Source of the DNA: Pedobacter rhodius
Lineage (GTDB): Bacteria > Bacteroidota > Bacteroidia > Sphingobacteriales > Sphingobacteriaceae
Reading direction: 5' to 3'
Assembly: GCF_027213645.1 (NCBI RefSeq)
Contig: NZ_JAPWGL010000003.1
Span: forward strand, 868,001 to 932,000
Length of the DNA: 64,000 nucleotides
A program made the position numbers and the translations under genes. Below, one piece after another: positions 46,519 through 54,703 of this stretch. Within the stretch, counting starts at the first letter, position 1, and each line of letters starts with the position of its first letter. The notes beneath the pieces are model-generated. The model had not been told where the DNA came from. It worked only from the letters and a program-made list of their open reading frames with translations, and did no database searches.

Positions 46519-46933
46519 CTATAATACGCCGTATGAAATATTACGGGAGATGGAAGATGAAATGTTTAATGCATTAATGGATTCCATAAAAGATATTGAC
46601 AATGTAGATGGTCTGATATTGGCGGCCTGCAAGACTTTGGCGCGAGATAAGAAAATGAGTGAGGTTATTTTTTCGGAAATTGATGCAAGCAGTGTGCTTT
46701 TCAAAACATTAGCTTCTTTCAGGAACCGGGAATTGCCAACAACTAAAAATGGCGAACCGAATAAACAAAACTTATTGGTGGATAAAGCATATCTGTTTGG
46801 AGAGAAGGGAACAATCGCAATTATCCAGGATTGGGTTTTGGGCGGCTTTAAAGAACCTGCCGAATTAATAGCAGAGATCATTTCTTTTCTGGTTCAAAAT
46901 ATAAACGAATCTATAAAGAGCTATGGCAAGTGA
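46514..46933 (+). pseudogene. TetR-family regulator, DNA-binding domain deleted
   Basis: 139 codons with only the C-terminal ligand-binding/dimerisation half of a TetR/AcrR protein: helix-rich, with G-T-I-A-I-I-Q-D-W-V-L-G-G-F-K-E near the end. The expected N-terminal helix-turn-helix is absent, and the frame can only begin at a TTG. It starts within 10 nt of the truncated DUF2147 frame on the other strand. It could be expressed as a fragment but cannot bind DNA by the usual mode. Confidence 0.6.
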
Positions 46934-47356
46934 ATGAAAAGCCTATGCCGGTGAAAAGCTTTTAAATAATATAATCTGAGTGTATATTGTTAACTTAAAT
47001 TGAACGAAATTACTGTTATCAGCCACATCAATTCTAATTCAACAAAAACGATGAGACCACTAAAAGACTTAATACGGTAGGTTTGTCCAACCTGCAAAGA
47101 TGTTAAAGCTTCAATTACCCAAATTATTCATGTAGTAAATGTATATTAATCACAAAAGATAAAAAAGGTAGGTAAAGTTCTCTTAGTTGGCTTTCAACGA
47201 AAGTTGGAAATTAAAATTATTAGGTTCTGAAGTTAACCACCAATATATTTTTATCTCTTCAATTCCTTCTTTGACCATTTGATTAGGAAAAGCTACTTTT
47301 CTTTTGATTCTTTTTTCCCATCAGATCTATTTGGATGATAACCATTAACTGTTAAG
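46934..47356. other. Intergenic region at the edge of the island
   Basis: No gene supported. A minus-strand 31-codon frame around 47180-47275 (M-V-K-E-G-I-E-E-I-K-I-Y-W-W) is protein-like but isolated and probably a relic. The rest is AT-rich. Confidence 0.4.
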
Positions 47357-48082
47357 TTAGATAATCAGATTCTTCTTTATTATATCCAAAAAAAGCTTCT
47401 TGTAGGTGTCCCCAATCATAATTTCTGAAGAAACTCCTTTAAGAAGAACATGGTTGCCATTAATTGCCACCACCTTATCAAGGGCTATAATAAATGATTT
47501 CTGCACCCTCATAAAGCGTTTAGTTGCCAACTTTTCCTCTACATCCTTCAGTGTTATAAGTGATAGTGTCCGTGTACCGTTATGATGGAAAGCAACGTAG
47601 TTTTTCATGCCTTCGATATAATCAATATCTTCGATGTTGATTTTGACCATCTTGCTTTTGGACTGTGCCGTTACGATAAAATAATCGTTTTCGCCTGCGC
47701 CTAGTATGTTATCGGCACTTTGCTTCCCAATAAGTTTTTGCACTTTCGTAACGGCCTGTAAGAAACGTGCCAAAGGAATGGGTTTAACCAGGTAGTCAAC
47801 AACATCAAGATCGAAACCTTCTGTTGCAAATTCCCGGTATGCGGTGGTCAGGACGAAATGGTAATTTGAATGGCGGACCGTCTGTATAAATTCGATACCC
47901 GATAACTCGGGCATATTGATATCGAGGAATATCAGATCGACATTATGACCTTCAAGATAGGTGATTGCTTTGGCAGGGTTGGTAAAACAGGCAATCAGGT
48001 TCAGCTGGCTAACGGATTTAAGATAGTGCTTGATAACATCAATTGCATGGTCTTCATCATCAACAATAATGCAGTTTATCAT
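47357..48082 (-). CDS. LytTR-family response regulator
   Basis: 241 residues: receiver domain (about 1-120) with acidic D-D-E-D-H near the start, phosphorylatable Asp in L-I-F-L-D-I-N-M-P-E-L-S-G and the switch lysine in D-Y-L-V-K-P-I; then a LytTR DNA-binding domain (about 140-240, D-I-D-Y-I-E-G-M-K-N-Y-V, K-R-F-M-R-V-Q-K-S-F-I). The start overlaps the kinase stop by 4 nt. LytTR regulators in AgrA/ComE-type circuits answer secreted peptides. Confidence 0.94.
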   Translation of the reverse strand: MINCIIVDDEDHAIDVIKHYLKSVSQLNLIACFTNPAKAITYLEGHNVDLIFLDINMPELSGIEFIQTVRHSNYHFVLTTAYREFATEGFDLDVVDYLVKPIPLARFLQAVTKVQKLIGKQSADNILGAGENDYFIVTAQSKSKMVKINIEDIDYIEGMKNYVAFHHNGTRTLSLITLKDVEEKLATKRFMRVQKSFIIALDKVVAINGNHVLLKGVSSEIMIGDTYKKLFLDIIKKNLII

Positions 48083-49212
48083 ACTATTGGATAAGGGGGT
48101 GTGAAATTTTCGTTCCGGTTTATTATGGGATGGTTTTTTGTGTAAATAGTGTTTTCAAAGCGGCTGGCAGTAGCGGGCTGCTCTATTTTTAGCGTTATAG
48201 CGTAGTCCACTTCGGTATCGTGGATATCGAGGCTAAACCCTTTTTCATAAAAATGGAGCAGCCTCTTCTTAATGTTATCCATTCCGATGCCGCTGGAAAG
48301 TTCTTTAGGTGCCTTTTTTCTGGTATTAAATGTATTCAGGCTAATGCTTCCATCCTCTCCGATATTCAAAATAACTTTAGCCGGATTTGCCGCGTCTGTA
48401 CAGTTGCCGTGTTTTAGAATATTCTCAACGACAGTTATCAGGATCAGAGGGATTATCCGTACTTGATCTGTTGGCCCGTTTACCTTAAATTCTATTTGGA
48501 GTTTGTTGTTGAACCGAAGCTGGTTTATTTTAATGACGTTTTTAATATGCTCTATTTCGCGGCTGATCAGGGTCGTCTTGTCATCCTTTTCAATCTCCAG
48601 TGAATACCTCATAATTTCACTCAATAACATAATTCCCTCCGAAAGTTCTTCTGATAAAGGAATTGATTTGGCGTAGAAGAAGTTTAAGGTATTGTTCAGG
48701 AAGTGGGGATTTATCTGTGATCTCAGGAATGCATACTCTGCCTCGTGCTTTTCCTTTTCTATCAAGCGCTGTTTTCTTTCAAACCTTATACTTTTCCTCA
48801 TATAATAATAACCGAACGAGAAAAAGGCATACATCAGGAAGAGCCAAAAAACTTCAATGCAAAACCTAAATGTAGCAAAAGGGGCGGCCGATGACCCGAT
48901 CTTATTGGGGTGGATCAGTGGGGCAATAATAAATTTATTCGAAAGCCATAGTCCAATGGCAAGGCCATATATGATTAACAGTGAAAGGGAAAGGTAAAGC
49001 GCTCTTGTCGGATGAAGGAATCTTGTGTAAGCGAAAAAGCAGGCATAAAAGACGACCATGTTTGGGAAATGCGTAAAAAACATATCCAGTATGTTGATGG
49101 AAAAATGCTTTGGATTCCTGCCAAAATCCATGAGCGCCCCTAAAACCATATACGACAGCCAGAACAGGATATGGGAAGCTATAATTTTTTTGTTTTTTAC
49201 GCTATAACCCAT
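48079..49212 (-). CDS. LytS/YehU-like sensor histidine kinase with four membrane helices
   Basis: 377 residues. Four hydrophobic helices (about 10-30, 42-62, 73-95, 115-140), a cytoplasmic linker, then the phosphoacceptor block L-R-S-Q-I-N-P-H-F-L-N-N-T-L-N and an ATP-binding domain ending in G-I-G-M-D-N-I-K-K-R-L. No extracellular sensor domain, so the membrane region itself likely detects the signal, as in peptide-sensing AgrC-type kinases (inference). Starts 6 nt after the S41 peptidase stop. Confidence 0.93.
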   Translation of the reverse strand: MGYSVKNKKIIASHILFWLSYMVLGALMDFGRNPKHFSINILDMFFTHFPNMVVFYACFFAYTRFLHPTRALYLSLSLLIIYGLAIGLWLSNKFIIAPLIHPNKIGSSAAPFATFRFCIEVFWLFLMYAFFSFGYYYMRKSIRFERKQRLIEKEKHEAEYAFLRSQINPHFLNNTLNFFYAKSIPLSEELSEGIMLLSEIMRYSLEIEKDDKTTLISREIEHIKNVIKINQLRFNNKLQIEFKVNGPTDQVRIIPLILITVVENILKHGNCTDAANPAKVILNIGEDGSISLNTFNTRKKAPKELSSGIGMDNIKKRLLHFYEKGFSLDIHDTEVDYAITLKIEQPATASRFENTIYTKNHPIINRNENFTPPYPIV

Positions 49213-49218
49213 TTACTT

Positions 49219-50637
49219 TTAATTTTTTTGTACATAATCAATCCAGTCAGAAATTCCGGTGGGAATCTTTACATCGGGAGCGATACCAATGTTATCCAAT
49301 GGGTAATTCGGTAATCGCAATGACTTACAGGCGGGATAGTAAAGGACGAAAAAGGGACATGGCATTTTTGTCCTGATGAACTCTGTATAATCTATAGCAC
49401 CCCCACTGTTTTCCCCAAAAAGCTTAACCTTTGTGCTTTGTTTTGCCTCTAATAAAAAAAGCTCGGCAGCACTTCCCGTATTCCTGTTCACTAAAAAGGA
49501 AATGCGCTCGGGATATTTTTCTACCGAAGGAAGTTTGAGCGTATCAACAGGGTAAATTGTATAAAGGTGATCTTGATGGGCCTTCAACTTTGCCAATCGC
49601 TCTATAAAATACTTTTGGAGGCTATCTGACAGTTCGGGATGAAGGTTTGAATAGCCTCCCTTAATATTGTCCTTTGTAGCTAGTACCGTTCCGCCCTCTT
49701 TGAGGATTGGCCCTGTATAGATATAGGGTATAAGTTTTTCATAGACCAAAACCGATCCCCCTGCATTGTTACGCAGATCTATAATGAGATGCTTTGTGGT
49801 TTTAAGCACTTGCTCATTTTGCTTAAGCAGGGTATCCATAACCTTAACGTATTCCAATGAAGCAAATGAAGGCAGTGAAATCAGGGCGGTTTTCTCATCT
49901 ACAACTTTAAATTTGGGAGACAGGTCAGGAGTTTTCTTGTTGATGGCCTGCGCTGGTACTTCGGCAGGATTTTTAACCCATTTGCCATAAGTTCCAAAAT
50001 CGAGCGTATCCCCATTTTTGTAAAGCGTAGGATAGACATAGGAATGGTCTTTTGAACGAAAATATTTTGTTTGATAGGCCGCCTTCTTCTTTTGTACCTC
50101 AAATTTAACCTGCTGCGGCATCCAGTATATATTGTCTGCTGTAATGGTAAAGGCAAGAAATGAATTTTTATTTTTAGCATCCCTTATAATACCGACACGG
50201 TAACCGCCTGCAGTGTTGCCCCAGATTCCTTCAATGCTATCGGTTTTTCCTTTGTTGGAAGAGAGGTAATTATTGAAATCCGTTTCGCCCCACGAGACTT
50301 TTTTGTCGTCTACGTAAAATTTGCGGATCGAATCTGCTGGAAAGCCAGTGGCGTCTATTCCTGCGGTCATATGCTTGTCCTTGAAAAAGGCCAGCCATTC
50401 TCTCATTACGAAAGAACACCGATACCTGTCCGATACTTTAGCTACCGATGATAAGCTGTCCGTAAAAAGTTCAAATTTTTTTCTGTTGGCGGGTGTAACT
50501 TTATCGTAGAAGCCGACATAATTTTTTTTAACCTTTTCCACCATAAAGTTAAAGTTGACAGCGCAGGAACAGTCATCTGCTTTAGCTTTGATGATAAAGG
50601 TGAAAAGGATAAGGGCAAACAGATAATTTTTCAGCAT
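49219..50637 (-). CDS. S41-family peptidase
   Basis: 472 residues with signal peptide (to about A-K-A-D). The C-terminal half is a tail-specific-protease-like domain: L-I-S-L-P-S-F, H-L-I-I-D-L-R-N-N-A-G-G-S, then V-N-R-N-T-G-S-A-A-E-L-F with the expected catalytic Ser, and K-L-F-G-E-N-S-G-G. No PDZ domain is obvious. It probably acts in the periplasm. Between precursor 1 (35 nt upstream) and the kinase (6 nt downstream), it is a candidate for processing or degrading the peptide signal. Confidence 0.88.
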   Translation of the reverse strand: MLKNYLFALILFTFIIKAKADDCSCAVNFNFMVEKVKKNYVGFYDKVTPANRKKFELFTDSLSSVAKVSDRYRCSFVMREWLAFFKDKHMTAGIDATGFPADSIRKFYVDDKKVSWGETDFNNYLSSNKGKTDSIEGIWGNTAGGYRVGIIRDAKNKNSFLAFTITADNIYWMPQQVKFEVQKKKAAYQTKYFRSKDHSYVYPTLYKNGDTLDFGTYGKWVKNPAEVPAQAINKKTPDLSPKFKVVDEKTALISLPSFASLEYVKVMDTLLKQNEQVLKTTKHLIIDLRNNAGGSVLVYEKLIPYIYTGPILKEGGTVLATKDNIKGGYSNLHPELSDSLQKYFIERLAKLKAHQDHLYTIYPVDTLKLPSVEKYPERISFLVNRNTGSAAELFLLEAKQSTKVKLFGENSGGAIDYTEFIRTKMPCPFFVLYYPACKSLRLPNYPLDNIGIAPDVKIPTGISDWIDYVQKN

Positions 50638-50672
50638 AGGATTACTTATTTCTCAATTATAAGGAATAAGTA

Positions 50673-50855
50673 TTAAATATCCGTCTGTGTTGGAATCTGT
50701 ACGATTGTACAGCCGGGATCGACAGAAGGTCCCTCTGTTGGTTTCTGAGGTCCGTTCCCACCTTTAACTGTCTGCATTTGCTGTTTGCTTAAATTCCCGG
50801 CAGGTCTTCTTTTAAAGATGAACTGTACTTTTTTTTCTAATTTGTTTGTTTTCAT
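50673..50855 (-). CDS. Double-glycine leader peptide precursor 1
   Basis: 60 residues from the ATG at 50855. Leader of about 33 residues with L-S-K-Q-Q-M-Q-T-V-K-G-G, the L/M-x-x-V/I-x-G-G pattern recognised by C39 peptidases, then a 27-residue core rich in Pro, Thr and Gln with a single Cys (D-P-G-C-T-I-V). It resembles Bacteroidota natural-product precursors of the GG type. First gene of a minus-strand unit with the S41 peptidase, kinase and regulator, so it may be the signal itself (inference). A longer in-frame reading exists upstream but lacks leader logic. Confidence 0.75.
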   Translation of the reverse strand: MKTNKLEKKVQFIFKRRPAGNLSKQQMQTVKGGNGPQKPTEGPSVDPGCTIVQIPTQTDI

Positions 50856-51463
50856 AATGGTATGAATGATATATTGTATTTTTAAATGTATTATTTCTTT
50901 ACATCGCTTCAAAATATAATACACCAAACGTACCTTCTGAAGGACGAAACTACCTTATTAATTATATGTCCACTATAAGTAGGTAAGCAGAAATCGCTAA
51001 ATTCCTTAGTCCGCAGGCAGGCTATTTGTATAATAAAAGATATAGCGAATTTCGGGTGCGACCCGTTGGCGCCGATTACTGAACTCAACTCATTATAAAA
51101 ACAGCTAATGCAGGCCGGTTAATGTAAATTTTTATCTACAAAAAGACCTAATCTCTCCAACTGACTTTTGCGCTATTTTTAAAATTTGCTTCAGCTACCT
51201 CAAGAAAATTAGTGCTTTAAGGAGTTTTAACTAAGTTGAACCTCCATTATTCTAAAGCATTTGAGCATGATAACGAAATAAAACACATGTTTTTTTGCCG
51301 CATTTGTCATTCCTCAGGAACTTTGTGTCCTTTGAAAATAGGCTTTGGTGTATTTCCCTATATTCATACTTTGATTAACAATAAAAAGTTCGAAGATTAG
51401 TAAAACAAAACGATATACGAGGGAATTCCGGTCTGCACGGACGTCCCGAAGACTAATCTAAGA
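50856..51463. other. Divergent control region of the peptide locus
   Basis: 608 nt between precursor 1 (minus) and the oxidase gene (plus), carrying both promoters. No gene supported. GTCCGCAGGCAGGC at about 51010 resembles repeat fragments elsewhere. LytTR-type direct repeats were looked for by eye and not found convincingly. CATACTTTGA at about 51366 is a weak -7 candidate for the plus-strand genes. Confidence 0.5.
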
Positions 51464-53038
51464 ATGGATATTTTCACATTAAAGCGCCCCAATTTGGAAG
51501 CCATATTATCGGCTCTCCTAAAGATCTTAAAAGTTAAGGTGACTACATCAGCAGCTGACACCTGTCTAAAAGAACATCCCGGATACCCAAGTATACTGGC
51601 ATTAAGCGACTGCCTGCGGGAGTGGAATGTAGATAATTACACGTATAGAATTGATAAAGCAGATTTCGAGACAGGGGACTTGTTATTTCCATTTGCGGCA
51701 CATTTTACAGAAAAAGGGGGAAGATTTGTCCTCGTACAGGGTATTGAAAAAGGGAACGTTTATTATACAGATGAAGGTGAGAGAAATGGAATAATGACGG
51801 AGGAAGAGTTTTTGAAACGCTGGGACGGAATAGCTTTCCATGCCGAAGGCAGAACCACAAGCGGGGAGAAAAGTTACAGGTTAAACTACCTAAAAGGTAT
51901 TTTGCAGAAAATGCTTCTTCCCCTTGGTGCCATCTTTTGTATTACAATCCTGGGGCTTGCTATTGCTGCCCATCCATTTTCGCTTTCCTACCTTCTACTC
52001 TGCACTGTAAAACTTATCGGAGCTGGCATAAGTATCCTATTGCTGACCCAAAGTATCAATTCTCAAAATCCCTTTATAAGGAACTTGTGTGGCCTGGCTG
52101 GAAAAAGTGATTGTAACAATATACTGAAGTCGGATGCTGCACAGATAACCTCCTGGTTAAGCTGGAGTGAAATCGGTTTTTTTTATTTTACAGGTTCATT
52201 ATTGCTCCTTCTGGTGCAACCTACGTCAGTTAATCTGATCGCATGGCTCAACTTAGCGGCGTTACCCTACACCCTATATTCGATCAGTTATCAATACAGG
52301 CATAAAAACTGGTGCGTCTTATGTTGTGCGGTACAGTTTATACTATGGTCAGAATTTGTAGTTAATATCAGTTTTAATGCTTTTAAACAAAGCAGCGGTG
52401 CCTATGCTTTTTATTTTGTACCCATCCTTTTTTTTACGCCTGTTATAGGATGGTTCCTCCTCAAGCCATTGCTTTACCTGTCGGTGCAGGTGCAGCCACT
52501 AAAGCAGGACTTGAAAAATTTCAAGTTTGATACCGACCTTTTTATGCAGCGGCTTTTCAGCCAGCCCAGATATGCGGTGAATGATGATCTGATACCTATT
52601 AGTCTGGGCAATCCAAATGCGCCGATAACCATTACAATGGTCAGTAATCCCTATTGCAACCCCTGTGCGAAAGCTCATGAATTTCTGAAAAGGTGGATGG
52701 TTGATAGGGATGATATTCAGGGTAAGGTTGTGTTCACTACAAATGGAAGCGCGCATGATTTCCGAACCAAGGTTGCCAGACACCTGATTGCCTTAACATT
52801 GGCTGAGGATAATATCACTGCAGGCAATGCATTAACGCAATGGTATGAAAAAAGGGATACCTATGAGGCATGGGCTTTACAATATCCTGCTACTTTAGGT
52901 GAGCAGGATCATATAGCAATAGAAAAGCAGCGTCAGTGGTGCAGTATGGCGGATATAGCATTTACTCCGACTATTTTTATCAATGGCTATAAAATACCCA
53001 CAGGCTATCAACTGGAGGACCTGAAGTATCTTTTATAG
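51464..53038 (+). CDS. Fusion: degenerate C39-like domain, VKOR, thioredoxin (membrane thiol oxidase)
   Basis: 524 residues in three parts. (1) About 1-145: a C39 peptidase-like domain (H-P-G-Y-P-S-I-L-A-L-S-D-C-L; F-A-A-H-F; R-F-V-L-V-Q-G) that lacks the Q-x-D-C-G-P catalytic block, so it is probably non-proteolytic. (2) About 145-350: VKOR-type region, several membrane helices, C-G-L-A-G-K-S-D-C-N and the redox pair C-V-L-C-C. (3) About 375-524: thioredoxin/DsbA-like domain with N-P-Y-C-N-P-C-A-K. The architecture means electrons from substrate thiols pass to the C-x-x-C, then VKOR, then quinone. Followed by the six-Cys precursor. Confidence 0.88.
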   Translation: MDIFTLKRPNLEAILSALLKILKVKVTTSAADTCLKEHPGYPSILALSDCLREWNVDNYTYRIDKADFETGDLLFPFAAHFTEKGGRFVLVQGIEKGNVYYTDEGERNGIMTEEEFLKRWDGIAFHAEGRTTSGEKSYRLNYLKGILQKMLLPLGAIFCITILGLAIAAHPFSLSYLLLCTVKLIGAGISILLLTQSINSQNPFIRNLCGLAGKSDCNNILKSDAAQITSWLSWSEIGFFYFTGSLLLLLVQPTSVNLIAWLNLAALPYTLYSISYQYRHKNWCVLCCAVQFILWSEFVVNISFNAFKQSSGAYAFYFVPILFFTPVIGWFLLKPLLYLSVQVQPLKQDLKNFKFDTDLFMQRLFSQPRYAVNDDLIPISLGNPNAPITITMVSNPYCNPCAKAHEFLKRWMVDRDDIQGKVVFTTNGSAHDFRTKVARHLIALTLAEDNITAGNALTQWYEKRDTYEAWALQYPATLGEQDHIAIEKQRQWCSMADIAFTPTIFINGYKIPTGYQLEDLKYLL

Positions 53039-53214
53039 CAACATAAAACAGTTAAGGGAAATTTTAGAATTCCGAAAGACTTTTGCAAAAAAAGGGGCAG
53101 CAGGTTGCAACGAAACTGCCCCAAGGAACGAATGCAGGCGTTTACCGGCATCGCTTAAGTTTTCCTTGCGTGAAAGGAGAACAAACCTATAAAAGCAAAA
53201 TTAAACTTTTAAAA

Positions 53215-53457
53215 ATGAAAAAAGTAAATTTACTCAGCAGAGCTGAGATGAAAAATGTAATGGGCGGTCTTTATCCAGTTGGTACACCAGGCGGAAACAA
53301 TGGTAATCCATGCGCTTCTGGCGGTGCATGCGATGCAGCTGGGGGAACAGTTGCATATGCAATGGATAACGGTGATTACGGTGCAGGAAACTGTCAGGGT
53401 GCTGCTGGTTGCCACAACTATTGCAGTGCTCCGGGCCAGCCTAATTTTTGGTGCTAA
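53215..53457 (+). CDS. Double-glycine leader precursor 2, cysteine-rich core
   Basis: 80 residues from the ATG at 53215; the upstream in-frame part is untranslated-looking and lacks features. Leader of 18 residues, L-L-S-R-A-E-M-K-N-V-M-G-G, a canonical double-glycine signal of Bacteroidota bacteriocin-like peptides. The core of 62 residues is Gly/Asn/Ala-rich with six Cys, starting L-Y-P-V-G-T-P-G-G and ending N-F-W-C. An even Cys number beside a thiol oxidase implies three disulfides. No lanthionine-forming enzyme is nearby. Probably exported by the ABC transporter at 54704. Confidence 0.85.
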   Translation: MKKVNLLSRAEMKNVMGGLYPVGTPGGNNGNPCASGGACDAAGGTVAYAMDNGDYGAGNCQGAAGCHNYCSAPGQPNFWC

Positions 53458-53464
53458 ACCCTTA

Positions 53465-53496
53465 CTTACAGTGCATTGTCGCACTGTAAGTTTTTA
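53465..53496 (+). terminator. Strong terminator after precursor 2
   Basis: CTTACAGTGC-ATTGTC-GCACTGTAAG, a perfect 10-bp stem, followed by TTTTTATATA, 8 nt after the stop. It would make the precursor transcript more abundant than the genes beyond it. Confidence 0.88.
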
Positions 53497-53515
53497 TATA
53501 TCCAATCTATATCCT

Positions 53516-54541
53516 ATGAAAATCAAAACAATGTTACTATTACTACTACTCGGTCAGGCAGCTATTGCCCAACAGGAGTCCAGAGTTTACATTAAACTGG
53601 CTAATTCACCAGACCTGAATATTGAAAAAAGGCGCTTCTTTGACCAGGAAGGTAATTACAGCATCGCAGATAAAACAGATTCGCAGCTTTCCTTTCAGTT
53701 CAACAAAGGCAAGACATTACCTGAAGGAGAAGATTTTAACGTTAAAAAAGTCGGTAACGACTCTTATCTGCTAAAAATTAAATCAGCGCAGCCTGAAATG
53801 GTGTACCTCAACTATAAGCCAATCTATATTGTTCCTGGCGACAGTGTGAAAATTACATTTAAAGAGTTGCTGCGCACTTTTGATACAAGACAGGATACCA
53901 TTATAGCAGAGGGAAAACTTAAATGTAATTATGAGTTTTCATATTTTTTAAAGTCAAAAAAATTAGAGGGAAGCTATCCAAAGGTAACTTCGGCCAAGTA
54001 TCAGGGTAAGATCCTGAGCTTTTGTACAGATCTTAAAAAATATTACGCTGACTATGATCTGTATTATAGTTCTGTTGCTGGTTTAAAGCTATGCGATCCC
54101 AATCTTATAGCCTATCTCCATCGTAAAAACCAGGAAACCTACCTGTTTAACCTGATAAGGTATGAATCTGATTTCAAGGCACAAAAGAAGCTGGCTGATG
54201 CGAAGGCGGTTGGTGATATACTTGAAGAATCCTTCAATAAGACCAAATTTGTCGCGGCTGATTCCTTATTAAGTTTTGGAATGGAAAACCTGTTTAAGCG
54301 GTATTTTAAAAGATTAACCGGGCTTAGATACAACGAGCTTGCAAGCAAGGACGATTACTTTGCCTTCAAGAGTTTTATCCAGGCCTACCCAAACCCTTTT
54401 GTCAAAGAATACTTTATCTATTTTTTAGTTGCCAACTATTCCGATACCATCAAGAATTACGACCCTGAAGCGGTTGCAGCCCTGAAAAAAGATATCTCCA
54501 ACGCACAGATTTTGAATGGGCTTAAAAAATTAAACTTATAA
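53516..54541 (+). CDS. Secreted protein of unknown function in the peptide locus
   Basis: 341 residues from the ATG at 53516 (the frame stays open further upstream across precursor 2 but that is a shadow). Signal peptide M-L-L-L-L-L-L-G-Q-A-A-I-A-Q-Q. The first 130 mature residues are beta-rich and recall the N-terminal half of Bacteroidota DUF4369/TlpA proteins (Y-I-V-P-G-D-S-V-K-I-T-F), but no thioredoxin domain follows; the remainder is helical. Possible immunity, chaperone or redox partner; not determined. Confidence 0.75.
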   Translation: MKIKTMLLLLLLGQAAIAQQESRVYIKLANSPDLNIEKRRFFDQEGNYSIADKTDSQLSFQFNKGKTLPEGEDFNVKKVGNDSYLLKIKSAQPEMVYLNYKPIYIVPGDSVKITFKELLRTFDTRQDTIIAEGKLKCNYEFSYFLKSKKLEGSYPKVTSAKYQGKILSFCTDLKKYYADYDLYYSSVAGLKLCDPNLIAYLHRKNQETYLFNLIRYESDFKAQKKLADAKAVGDILEESFNKTKFVAADSLLSFGMENLFKRYFKRLTGLRYNELASKDDYFAFKSFIQAYPNPFVKEYFIYFLVANYSDTIKNYDPEAVAALKKDISNAQILNGLKKLNL

Positions 54542-54703
54542 AAAAGACTTCTGTACTTTACCGGTCTATACGGTTTTTGATCATGATAATTTATGCTATC
54601 CCTGTATGGAAAGGTCAGCCATTTCGAAAATTTTAAATGATAGCCACCCTCAGAACAATGGAAAATAAGTTCCTTAATTTTTCTGTATAACAATATTTCC
54701 GAT

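Noticed and set aside
50856..50927. Extension of precursor 1 by 24 residues
   Set aside because: The added residues are hydrophobic/basic with no leader logic; the ATG at 50855 gives a normal double-glycine leader.
53083..53214. N-terminal extension of precursor 2 by 44 codons
   Set aside because: The leader motif and an ATG at 53215 give the standard short leader; the extra part has no feature.
53279..53515. Upstream extension of the 341-aa secreted protein across precursor 2
   Set aside because: It is an out-of-frame shadow of the precursor; the signal peptide begins at 53516.
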